A stretch of DNA of 64,000 bases from Sphingomonas sp. Leaf357 (lineage in GTDB: Bacteria; Pseudomonadota; Alphaproteobacteria; Sphingomonadales; Sphingomonadaceae): the NCBI RefSeq assembly GCF_001423845.1, contig NZ_LMPM01000001.1:676001-740000 (forward strand), in the 5' to 3' direction. The notes under the pieces were generated by a model, which was not told where the DNA came from, searched no databases, and saw nothing but the letters and a program-made list of their open reading frames with translations. Positions within the stretch are counted from its first letter, which is position 1. Every line of letters starts with the position of its first letter. The translations under genes and the position numbers were made by a program. Positions 1-7,801 of the stretch are shown piece by piece.

Positions 1-284
1 AGGTCTACCGTTCCACCTCCAGTGAAGATCGATGCGATGGGAGCGAGCAAGCCCCCAAGCAAGGTCAGCGTTCGACCCGAAGCGATATCGATCGTTGCAC
101 CGGGCTGAACCTGTAGGTCGCCCTTGATCGTCATATTGCTCGTGACACGATGGATGCCGGGTTGAAGGATGAGACTTGCTGCCGGGGTGTCGCCCAGGGA
201 TGCCGGAACGGCGAGCGCAGGCGCGCCGAGAATGGCCGCCGATGCCGGGAGGAAGGCGCGTCGAGATATGCGGGGGCCCGTCAC
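1..284 (-). CDS. Tat-exported protein, probable beta-helix polysaccharide-active enzyme (3' part outside window)
   Basis: The gene starts at a GTG that overlaps the stop codon of the upstream membrane glycosyltransferase gene by four bases (GTGA) and runs off the left edge after about 94 codons. The N-terminus has a twin-arginine signal, SRRAFLPASAAILGAPALA, at residues 8-26, so the protein is probably exported folded. The visible mature part is made of short hydrophobic and Gly-rich repeats (TSNMTIKGDLQVQPGATI, then DIASGRTLTLLGG), as in the first turns of right-handed parallel beta-helix proteins such as GH28/pectate-lyase-like enzymes. It is last in the polysaccharide operon visible here, so a role in trimming or modifying the polysaccharide in the periplasm is inferred. 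The catalytic part is not visible. Confidence 0.6.
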   Translation of the reverse strand, partial: MTGPRISRRAFLPASAAILGAPALAVPASLGDTPAASLILQPGIHRVTSNMTIKGDLQVQPGATIDIASGRTLTLLGGLLAPIASIFTGGGTVD

Positions 285-1678
285 CCGCTGTGTCGCGAGA
301 GTGCTGCTTCGCTCGTCGCGCTCACGGGTATCGGACGTTGAATGCCCGGCAGCAGCGGCCAGTCACGTCGATAGCGCCAACGATTTTTCCAGCCTTGGGC
401 TCTGATGTCGACCCAGACGTCCCGTACCGTGGTCGCCGACAGAAAAATGGCGATCAGGATCATCAGGCCCGGACGCAAGAACATGCCGAGCCCAATGCTG
501 AACTGGACCTCGACGGAGTGACCGACCAGGAAGCTGTCTCGAATGATCGGGGGAATGTAACCGATCGCGATGTCACCGGGCAGACAGAGAATGTAACAGC
601 ATAGGATGGCAAGCGGCCGACCGATGCCACGCCACGGTTCCATGAATACGAACAGGATGACCATCGTCTCGGTATAGCCGCCCGCTTCCGAACTGATGAG
701 CGCCAACACGGTGCCGAAGAAGGCCACGCGATAGGCCGGAACGACCTCGGGCCTCAGCCATGTCGCTATCACCCCCACGATTACCGACACTTGACCGAAG
801 AGCGTGAGCAGCGGCACGACTACCAATCCGATCTCCACCGTACGCGATCCGATCACGGCCGTCGTCGGGAAGGTCTCGCCCTGCAACAGGGAAATCAGCG
901 GCTGATAGGTAACAGAGTACCAGATATCGAGCACCTGCGACGCGATGAAACCGCTGGAATAATCGGTGATGTTGGTCACGATCTCCCGCGGCGTGCCTGC
1001 GCCCAATATACCATAGCTCAACAAGTATATGATGACGGTCGACAGCAATGCACCTTCCACCCACAACCATCGACGTTTGAGCGCTTGGGCAGCAATCGCA
1101 GCGATAAGATAGACTTTGAAATTTACCGCGGCCCCGGCGAACATCCAGCGCAGTCGCGTGGACCGCAGCAACGGGCCATAGGCGAGAAGCATCGCCGTGA
1201 AACAGAGCAGCAGGATGTTGCCACGCTCCAGAGCGAACATCATCGGCATGCCGGTGGCCAACGCGAACGAACGCGGCAGCGCGGTGCGCCGATCGATCTT
1301 GAGATACGACATCGCGATCAACACGATGTTGAGGACGAAGATGGCATGCAGTGCCACCAGGCCGACCCAGTCACAATCCCGTGCCGGAAGCCCCTCGGCG
1401 CCGACATAGCAGCCTGCTTTTCCCAGCAGTCGGATCACCACGAAGGACAAAGGAGGATAAATCGTGCGCCAACTGTCGTAGGCGCCTTTGTCATGTGCCC
1501 AATATGCGGTGTTGAACCAGTCCATAAAGCTGTCGCTGGGTTCATAGAAAAACGGCTGCGGCAATTGGCCGTATGCGTACAGCCACCAGAGCGCACGGAC
1601 CAACAGGGCCGCTACGGCAAGCCCCATGACATGCTCGAGCCAGTGTCCACGTCGCGATTGCGCGGCCCCGCTTGTCAC
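281..1678 (-). CDS. Polytopic membrane glycosyltransferase, GT87-like
   Basis: This 465-residue integral membrane protein has about ten hydrophobic segments. It begins at a GTG overlapping the gtrA-like stop by four bases. The N-terminal luminal loop after the first helix contains FFYEPSDSFMDWFNTAYWA and a later TIYPPLSF, the acidic and YPP-type loop motifs seen in lipid-linked-sugar-dependent (GT-C fold) mannosyl- and arabinosyltransferases of the GT87/DUF2029 type. It sits directly downstream of a GtrA-like protein and a polyprenol-phosphate sugar synthase, which fits a three-gene module that makes a polyprenyl-P-sugar, flips it and transfers the sugar on the periplasmic face. The sugar and acceptor are unknown. 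Family placement is from overall features, not alignment. Confidence 0.6.
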   Translation of the reverse strand: MTSGAAQSRRGHWLEHVMGLAVAALLVRALWWLYAYGQLPQPFFYEPSDSFMDWFNTAYWAHDKGAYDSWRTIYPPLSFVVIRLLGKAGCYVGAEGLPARDCDWVGLVALHAIFVLNIVLIAMSYLKIDRRTALPRSFALATGMPMMFALERGNILLLCFTAMLLAYGPLLRSTRLRWMFAGAAVNFKVYLIAAIAAQALKRRWLWVEGALLSTVIIYLLSYGILGAGTPREIVTNITDYSSGFIASQVLDIWYSVTYQPLISLLQGETFPTTAVIGSRTVEIGLVVVPLLTLFGQVSVIVGVIATWLRPEVVPAYRVAFFGTVLALISSEAGGYTETMVILFVFMEPWRGIGRPLAILCCYILCLPGDIAIGYIPPIIRDSFLVGHSVEVQFSIGLGMFLRPGLMILIAIFLSATTVRDVWVDIRAQGWKNRWRYRRDWPLLPGIQRPIPVSATSEAALSRHSG

Positions 1679-2052
1679 GCCGCCTTGCCCATAAAGACGA
1701 GATGCTTCAGCGCGAAATAATTGACGATCGACACGATACCGGCCGCCAATAGCCCGGCCAGGTATGGCGACACGATAAATTGTGCAATTGCTGCAAGTGT
1801 AGCCAAGCCGACGAGATAATTTACGGCATAGGACAGCAAGAAACGCAATTTCGCCGGATCGGCATCGCGAAAGACATGCCGGCTATACGTCAGATAGTTG
1901 AACGCCACGCCGAGCGTGTGCGCAACAAGTTGCGCGGCATACATATTGAGACCCAGCCACACCAACAGCGCATACATGCCCAGACCGAAAGCGGTGTTGG
2001 CAATGCCCGCCTGGTAATAGCGCCACAATTCGATCAGTCGCTCGCGGGACAT
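1675..2052 (-). CDS. GtrA-family membrane protein (putative polyprenyl-P-sugar flippase)
   Basis: A small protein of about 125 residues with four predicted membrane helices. The typical GtrA signatures are an aromatic first helix (YYQAGIANTAFGLGMYALLVW), an N-Y-T-S-R-F/V motif seen here as NYLTYSRHVFR, and a C-terminal VNYFALKHLVF. GtrA proteins are thought to move undecaprenyl-phosphate-linked sugar across the inner membrane for serotype-type glycosylation. The start chosen is the ATG eight bases after the upstream GT2 stop; a longer form would overlap that gene. Its neighbours, a polyprenyl-P GT2 before it and a GT-C enzyme after it, match the gtrA-gtrB-gtrX order. Confidence 0.8.
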   Translation of the reverse strand: MSRERLIELWRYYQAGIANTAFGLGMYALLVWLGLNMYAAQLVAHTLGVAFNYLTYSRHVFRDADPAKLRFLLSYAVNYLVGLATLAAIAQFIVSPYLAGLLAAGIVSIVNYFALKHLVFMGKAA

Positions 2053-2059
2053 CCGCACG

Positions 2060-3004
2060 CTAATAATCCGTCGGGAAATTGACCCGCTCGTGTTCCAACA
2101 CAAGTGGCGTGCCACGCGTACGTTCCGAGATTATTCGGATATTATCACCGAGAAGTCCAAGAAATCCGAACAAAAGCGCAAGTTCGGCCTGAATCACCGC
2201 AGCGATAAGCCAGCCGGCAATCGGTCGATCAAAAAAGAAAGCGAGCATTCCGCCGAACAGCATCACCAGCGTCATCGCGGCGCCGAACGCTCCGATATAG
2301 ATCGGAATGCGCAGCAGTTTCTTGGAAGATCCCGCCAAAGTCGACATAGCGAAATCAAAGAGCGCGGTGAAATTGTTCTTCGATTTGCCCCCGGCGCGAA
2401 GCGGGCGATGAAAGGGGATCGTTTCGAGTTTGTATCCGGTCTCGACCAGCATGCCTCGGAAAAACGGCTCCGGTTCCGACAGCGCCCGGGTCGCGCGCAC
2501 TACGCGGGAATCATAAAGTCCGAACCCGGTCGCCCCTGGAACGATCGGATAATCCCCAAAATTACGCGCCAGCCGGTACGATAGCGCCCGCATCGCGCGC
2601 AGAACGACGCCGTTGCTCTCCTCCTGACGAACGGCAAGCACGATGTCGGCACCAGCGCGCCACCGTGCAATAAACTGCGGCAACAGCGTAGGCGGGTCCT
2701 GAAAATCCGCGCACATGCCGATCACGGCTCGACCGCGCGCCTGATATATCCCGTGGGTCGGAGATCGCATCTGGCCGAAGTTGCGCGTGTTCACGATCAA
2801 ACGCACGCGGTGATTTTCCGCACAGATCGCGCGAATGATTTCGACCGTGCGATCTGAGGAATGATTATCGATGAAAATGATGTCGTAATCGACTCCGAGT
2901 GGCTCGATCGCGGCAATCACCGCGGCGCAGATCGCCGCGGCATTTTCTTCTTCGTTGTAACACGGAATGACGACTGACACGTCGGGGCGTTGAAGACCGT
3001 TCAT
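2060..3004 (-). CDS. Polyprenyl-phosphate glycosyltransferase, GT2 (DPM1/GtrB-like)
   Basis: The N-terminal GT-A domain (about residues 1-230) opens with VSVVIPCYNEEENAAAI and contains DIIFIDNHSSDRT and the metal-binding GMCADFQDPP, all typical of dolichyl/undecaprenyl-phosphate mannose or glucose synthases. Two hydrophobic segments near the C-terminus (about 235-300) anchor it in the inner membrane as in GtrB. It would transfer a sugar from a nucleotide donor to a polyprenyl phosphate. The ATG start overlaps the upstream stop as ATGA. The operon order GT2-GtrA-GT87-like indicates delivery of a periplasmic side-branch sugar. The donor cannot be told from sequence alone. Confidence 0.82.
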   Translation of the reverse strand: MNGLQRPDVSVVIPCYNEEENAAAICAAVIAAIEPLGVDYDIIFIDNHSSDRTVEIIRAICAENHRVRLIVNTRNFGQMRSPTHGIYQARGRAVIGMCADFQDPPTLLPQFIARWRAGADIVLAVRQEESNGVVLRAMRALSYRLARNFGDYPIVPGATGFGLYDSRVVRATRALSEPEPFFRGMLVETGYKLETIPFHRPLRAGGKSKNNFTALFDFAMSTLAGSSKKLLRIPIYIGAFGAAMTLVMLFGGMLAFFFDRPIAGWLIAAVIQAELALLFGFLGLLGDNIRIISERTRGTPLVLEHERVNFPTDY

Positions 3005-4092
3005 CGCCCCTCCCATACCTCCAGAGGCGGGCGGATGGAGTAGAATTCAATGGCCAGGCCGAGAAGCAGAATGACGATGCCGATCGCCAACGGCAGCGTA
3101 TTGAACTGACGCGCCGTATCCACAAACGGCGGTTCAAGAATTCGGATATTGGCGCTGGACGTCAGGTCCTCGACCGAAGTGCCCTGAAGGTAACGCTTGT
3201 AGTTGTCGTACAGGCTCTGTGCGACATCCAGTTCACGGCGCAGCTTATCAACCTGGGTCGATTGGCGGACCACTCCGCCGACCGAACTGGTCTTGGACGG
3301 CGACGTCGAACGGGCCTCGGCCAGTTGGGATTGCAACGACCCGATCTCGGCGCGAACCTGTCGCACGCGAATATTATCGTCGGTTGCGAACTGACGCATG
3401 GCGCTCAGCTGAACCTCCTTCGAACGGATGATCGCCTCCAATTCAGGAATGCGATCGCCGGCGGCATAGATTGCGGCTTGCGGGCTACTGTACCGGGTCT
3501 GCAGACGGAAGCTGTCATAGGCGACCTGTGCCCGGGACAGCCGTTCGCTCGCATTATCTACCAGTTGGACGAGGATATCACGTTTCTGGATGGTTTGGCT
3601 GCGGGCCACGATCGCCAGCTGTTCACGCACGGCCTGCCCGTAAGCGGCAACGATGCGCCGCCCGAACTCGGGATCGCGTTGTTCGGTTTCGAACTGGATG
3701 ATGCCGCCGCGCAACGCGCGTATGTCAACTTCGCGATCGAGCCAGCGATGGGTCTCGACCATCGACTTTTGTAGCGTCTTTTCCAAATCCAGCTGCTTGA
3801 CCACGAGCGAACGGACATATTCGCTGCGCGCCACCTTTAAACTGACTTCGACCGCTGCCTGATTTCCGAAGACGTTGCCCACCGCGCCCAATTGGCCCAG
3901 CGTGCTGCTAAGACCCAGGCTGGCCGGATCGGTCGGCGTCAGGCTAACCGCCGCACGATATTCCTGAGGGAATAGGGTAAGGATACCGCAGATCAGAACA
4001 GCGATCGCAAGCAGCAATCGCCGCATCCAGCTGTGGCGGACGATCGGCAGTCGCGCGACCGTGCCGATGATGGAACGTGGTGGCCTCGTCAT
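3001..4092 (-). CDS. Wzz/GumC-type polysaccharide co-polymerase (no kinase domain)
   Basis: 363 residues with one membrane helix near the N-terminus (RRLLLAIAVLICGILTLF), a long periplasmic part with coiled-coil character (about 130-310, rich in Glu/Arg/Gln heptads such as ELEAIIRSKEVQLSAMRQFA), and a second helix near the C-terminus preceded by the PCP-type proline-rich segment ILEPPFVD. There is no Walker A tyrosine-kinase extension, so this is a short PCP (KpsE/GumC-N-like). These proteins set chain length and link the inner-membrane assembly site to the Wza channel. The gene overlaps the Wza-like gene upstream as ATGA and the GT2 downstream as ATGA, so the three are probably translationally coupled. 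Confidence 0.8.
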   Translation of the reverse strand: MTRPPRSIIGTVARLPIVRHSWMRRLLLAIAVLICGILTLFPQEYRAAVSLTPTDPASLGLSSTLGQLGAVGNVFGNQAAVEVSLKVARSEYVRSLVVKQLDLEKTLQKSMVETHRWLDREVDIRALRGGIIQFETEQRDPEFGRRIVAAYGQAVREQLAIVARSQTIQKRDILVQLVDNASERLSRAQVAYDSFRLQTRYSSPQAAIYAAGDRIPELEAIIRSKEVQLSAMRQFATDDNIRVRQVRAEIGSLQSQLAEARSTSPSKTSSVGGVVRQSTQVDKLRRELDVAQSLYDNYKRYLQGTSVEDLTSSANIRILEPPFVDTARQFNTLPLAIGIVILLLGLAIEFYSIRPPLEVWEGR

Positions 4093-6098
4093 TGGACCGC
4101 CGCGAGCGCTGCGGCGGCGAAGCCGAACTGGAAGACAATCTGCGAGATGTCACGGATCTTCGCAAGCAGCGACGACGATTGCGTACGTACGGGCACGAAG
4201 ATCGCATCGCCTGGCAGAACACGGGCGCTGAGCGCGCCACGGCGCTTCGTTAAAACCGACCCGTTTGCGCGCACCACGAAGATCGCGCCACGATCGCCGC
4301 CGCGGATCGGCCCGCCGGCTTGTTCAAGATAATCCTTCACTTTGCGAGGCTTGTCCGCGTCCAACAAGAATGACGCTGGACGATAGACGGCACCGAACAC
4401 GCCGACCGTCGCCACGCGCGGCGGGATCACGATCCGATCATTGTTTTCCAGCAGCAAGGTGCCCGGCAAAGCCTGGTCCGCCGGTGCGAGATCGATCACC
4501 AGCCGACCATCCGGCTCCTTGCGACGAAGCTGATCGAGGAACGCTCGCGCAGCGGTCAATTGGGATTGGCGTTCGCCTGCGTCGATCAAGCGGTCGCCGT
4601 TGAGCGGCGCCGCTGCAAGCGACAATTCCATCTGGTCCACAGCCTCGAGGAAGCTCCGGCGCTGCTGCGCACGAACCGATTCCCGCGAGAAGCGCGTGCC
4701 GTAAACATAAGCGCGGGGCGTCAGTCCTCCGGCCATCTGAACGACTTGTTCCAACGGAGTATTGGGCGGTACGTAATAATTGCCGGGCTTGTTCACTTCC
4801 CCTTCCACGCGAACGATCGCCTGTTGTCTTTCCAACGGTCGCGCAAGCGTTCCCTGCGGCAGGATCTGCAGGATATCGCCGCCTTGCGCCGTCTCACCTG
4901 CTGCAGCCATGCGATCGATCTGTCGGCTGCCGACCGTATCCTGGTCGCTCAATCGATAGAGAATGACACGCGACGGATCGGCGACGTTGGTTGGGCCGCC
5001 GGCATTCGCAAGCATGTCTGACAGGGTTTCGCCCTGCTTGGTTTCGTAGATCGCTTCCTCGTTGACGCTGCCGATCACCGCAACCTGCTTGCCGAGAGCC
5101 GGGATGAATAGAACGTCCTCGTTTTCCAACAATGGGTCGTGCGAGCGATTGCCCCGACGCAGCAGGTCATACAGGTCGAAATCAGCTACTTCACGACCGT
5201 TGCGATACAGCTTGACCGACCGAAAGCTGCCGCCTGCCGAAGGGCCGCCGGCTTGCAGGACGGCATTGACCAGCGTCGACAGGCTGTTCACCGAATAGGC
5301 GCCCGGATGATTGGCGAAGCCGGTCACGTAAACCCGAACGCCCCGCAAGCTCTTGATCGAGACTGAAACCTCATAGCCGCGATATTTGCGGCCGACAGCG
5401 GATGCGATGCGATCCCGGACGTCGCGATAACGCACGCCCACCAGTGGGACCGTGCCCACATTGGGCAAAAAGATGTTACCGTCGCGATCAATTTGCGTGT
5501 CGACGCTGCCTTCGACCGATCCGGTCAACGCGATTGAAACAGTATCGCCGATGTTGAGCGCATAATCCGGCGGGATCGTAGACGTGGCGGGCATGGCAAA
5601 GTCGCGCCCGCCGGGGAGGAGGAGGTCGGCACCGAAGCGCTTGAGGTCGCGCCCCGTGACCTGCTTCGCCCAAGTCTCGAACTCACCGGGCTTTGCCGGC
5701 TGACGCAATCTCAGGCTTTCGAGATCCAGCAGCCCATTATCGCCGACGCGAGGGCCGTTGGTAGACGTATTCGTGTTGGTAGTGTCTTGGGTGTTGTTGG
5801 ACGACCGATCCACGGAGATCGGCTCATAGATCGTCGATTGATTGTTGTTGGTGGCACTCTGGTTCTGATTCTGATTCTGCCCCTGATTGTTACCATTCTG
5901 AGACTGGTTCTGGCCCATATTGTTCGGGTCGAGGGGCGATCCGGTCGGTATGTTGCCGGAGCTGATCGTTTGCGCCGCAACCGGAACTGCGACCACAACC
6001 ATCGCAAGCGCAGATGCGGTGGTGACGAAATGAACAACACGTCGCGCTAGCGAGCCGTTGGACTCTGCGTCGGAAACGGTCGGGGCGGTCAAAGTCAT
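4089..6098 (-). CDS. Wza-like polysaccharide export protein with SLBB repeats and an N/Q-rich linker
   Basis: A large outer-membrane exporter of about 669 residues. After a hydrophobic export signal ending near VPVAAQ comes an Asn/Gln-rich low-complexity linker, then the poly_export domain (from about 175: DYALNIGDTVSIALTGSVEG, RDGNIFLPNVGTVPLVG), then several SLBB beta-grasp repeats (VYVTGFANHPGAYSV, VAVIGSVNEEAIYE, VRVEGEVNKPGNYYV, VGVFGAVYRPASFL). The hydrophobic C-terminus (FQFGFAAAALAAVQ) could be the membrane-crossing helix. I see no lipobox. The start chosen is the second ATG, preceded by AAGGGA; an ATG 36 bases upstream (6134) is also possible. It pairs with the co-polymerase immediately downstream (ATGA overlap). 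Confidence 0.82.
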   Translation of the reverse strand: MTLTAPTVSDAESNGSLARRVVHFVTTASALAMVVVAVPVAAQTISSGNIPTGSPLDPNNMGQNQSQNGNNQGQNQNQNQSATNNNQSTIYEPISVDRSSNNTQDTTNTNTSTNGPRVGDNGLLDLESLRLRQPAKPGEFETWAKQVTGRDLKRFGADLLLPGGRDFAMPATSTIPPDYALNIGDTVSIALTGSVEGSVDTQIDRDGNIFLPNVGTVPLVGVRYRDVRDRIASAVGRKYRGYEVSVSIKSLRGVRVYVTGFANHPGAYSVNSLSTLVNAVLQAGGPSAGGSFRSVKLYRNGREVADFDLYDLLRRGNRSHDPLLENEDVLFIPALGKQVAVIGSVNEEAIYETKQGETLSDMLANAGGPTNVADPSRVILYRLSDQDTVGSRQIDRMAAAGETAQGGDILQILPQGTLARPLERQQAIVRVEGEVNKPGNYYVPPNTPLEQVVQMAGGLTPRAYVYGTRFSRESVRAQQRRSFLEAVDQMELSLAAAPLNGDRLIDAGERQSQLTAARAFLDQLRRKEPDGRLVIDLAPADQALPGTLLLENNDRIVIPPRVATVGVFGAVYRPASFLLDADKPRKVKDYLEQAGGPIRGGDRGAIFVVRANGSVLTKRRGALSARVLPGDAIFVPVRTQSSSLLAKIRDISQIVFQFGFAAAALAAVQ

Positions 6099-6177
6099 GA
6101 GATTGGTATGTCCCTTGGCGTTTCTGTAGCGCATGGTTTCGCCGTTCTATAGCTTGGTCAGCACGCGGAGCCAGCGT

Positions 6178-7137
6178 TTAGCGTATCTGAGGGGTTAGCT
6201 TCGTCCCATCGATGAAAGGGGCCGTTTCGAGCACCTGTCGATCAAGGGGGACGGATTGTATGCCATGGTCGCCCAGCAACCTGTCATACGCTGCGCCGTC
6301 GCCGACATAGCGATCCGGCACCGGGTCCGTTAATGCCGCACGCTTTACCGGCCCGCCGCCCAGCGAATCGGCGACGATGCAAGCGACGTCGTACAACTCC
6401 AAGGGCTGGCCGCCGCTGTCGAAGCGAACGATGCCGTCGCGTTTTTCCCCCAAAAGCGCGAATACGAGCGACAAGAGTTCGCGAATCGCCACATAACCGC
6501 GGATGACTTCGCGCGGGGCATTCACGGCGATCGGCCTGTCGGCGCGTGCATCCCGGATGAAGTTCGCGATCGCGTAAGAGTCGTGCTTGTTGATATATGG
6601 TCCGGTGATGTTGAAGATTCGCCCGATCACAGCGCGTCGTCCGTGTCGTTCGGCCCAAGCCGCAAACCGCGATTCTTCGTCGCGCTTCATTGCACCATAA
6701 AGCCGCATCGCCGGGCTCGCTGTCAAATCCTCGGCCTTGGTGGCGGCACCGGAAGAGGCGACAAACGCGGCTTCGACATCGATCCGGTCGAGGGCGGTCA
6801 AGACGGTATCGCCAATGGCCAGATTGGATTGGCGATAGGCCTCTTCGGTCATCGCTTCGGCGCGGTCCTTGGTCTGAAATGCGAAGTGCAATACCCAGAC
6901 GCGGGCGGCCTCCAGTTTGCCCAGATCCTTCAGCTCGCGCTGTGCGACACGGCGCCCGTCGCCAAGCTCGATCGTTCGGGGCTTCGAGCCGTAGCAACTC
7001 ACGCGAGCGTCGAACGCATCTCCCAAGGTCCGCATCAGCAGGTCGAGCGTAGCGCGTCCGATCCATCCGCTGGCACCAGTGATAGCTATGTGGCGATCGT
7101 TGTGTATCAACGCCTCTGCAACCGCGGGTTCAAGCAT
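6178..7137 (-). CDS. NAD(P)-dependent epimerase/dehydratase (extended SDR)
   Basis: About 319 residues with the extended-SDR dinucleotide motif TGASGWIG near the N-terminus, a catalytic serine region VASSGAA and the YxxxK pair in LYGAMKRDEE, so a functional redox site is expected. It carries a FNITGPY segment like that of nucleotide-sugar epimerases and reductases. It lies in the operon with a ThDP enzyme and opposite ddhABCD. By analogy with the yersiniose pathway, where a reductase follows the ThDP-dependent acetyl transfer, it could reduce the two-carbon branch or a keto-sugar; that role is inference. The start was set at the ATG overlapping the HAD gene stop by eight bases rather than the longer form. 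Confidence 0.7.
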   Translation of the reverse strand: MLEPAVAEALIHNDRHIAITGASGWIGRATLDLLMRTLGDAFDARVSCYGSKPRTIELGDGRRVAQRELKDLGKLEAARVWVLHFAFQTKDRAEAMTEEAYRQSNLAIGDTVLTALDRIDVEAAFVASSGAATKAEDLTASPAMRLYGAMKRDEESRFAAWAERHGRRAVIGRIFNITGPYINKHDSYAIANFIRDARADRPIAVNAPREVIRGYVAIRELLSLVFALLGEKRDGIVRFDSGGQPLELYDVACIVADSLGGGPVKRAALTDPVPDRYVGDGAAYDRLLGDHGIQSVPLDRQVLETAPFIDGTKLTPQIR

Positions 7138-7801
7138 GGACGCGCTGCGCAACGATCAGGTCGGTCAGGGCCTGGAAACAATCGAACGTCGTGCACGCTT
7201 CCGGCACCCAATCCCGAGCCGCATAGCCGTACGACAGGAAATGGAAGGGAATGGCTTCAGCCCGGGCAACCTCATGGTCGAGTTCGCTGTCTCCGACGAA
7301 TACGCATTCCTGAGCCGAGGCTCCGAGCTTGTCGAGAACTGCTTTCAGTAGGTCGGGTGCCGGTTTGGGCCGCAGACCGGTTTGGGTGCCGACGATGACC
7401 GCGAAATGATCCGCCAGACCGGTATCTTCAAGAACTTTTTCACACAATATCTGGGGCTTGTTCGAGCAGATCGAAAGAACGAAGCCCGCATCCCGCATCC
7501 GCTGCAGCCCGTCCGCGACGCCTGGAAACACGGTTTCTATCGGCGTGTGACGGATCTGATATCGCGCGCGAAAATCGGCCAGATCCGCGACAGGGTCGCC
7601 GCACGCTGGCCCAAGCAATCCGGCCACCATGTCCAAACCGCCGCGGCTCATATAAACACGCGCGGCGATCGGATCGATGGCATGGTCGCTGCGGCGTTCG
7701 ACCAGAATTTCCGAAAGGATGTCGACGCAGACAGCACAGCTGTCGATGAGTGTGCCGTCCAGATCGAATATCACATGGCGGATCAACTCGCGACGGGGCA
7801 T
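7130..7801 (-). CDS. HAD-superfamily phosphatase (phosphoglycolate phosphatase-like)
   Basis: 223 residues with all HAD motifs: I is VIFDLDGTLIDS, II is ICSNKP, III is the lysine of LRPKPAPD, and IV is FVGDSELDHEVA. The cap lies between motifs I and II, as in the Gph/PGMB-like subfamily. It probably removes phosphate from a small phosphorylated sugar or acid. It overlaps the ThDP-enzyme gene upstream by 19 bases and the SDR gene downstream, so it is part of the same transcript. A role in preparing a sugar or keto-acid intermediate of the island is inferred; the substrate is unknown. Confidence 0.75.
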   Translation of the reverse strand: MPRRELIRHVIFDLDGTLIDSCAVCVDILSEILVERRSDHAIDPIAARVYMSRGGLDMVAGLLGPACGDPVADLADFRARYQIRHTPIETVFPGVADGLQRMRDAGFVLSICSNKPQILCEKVLEDTGLADHFAVIVGTQTGLRPKPAPDLLKAVLDKLGASAQECVFVGDSELDHEVARAEAIPFHFLSYGYAARDWVPEACTTFDCFQALTDLIVAQRVHA

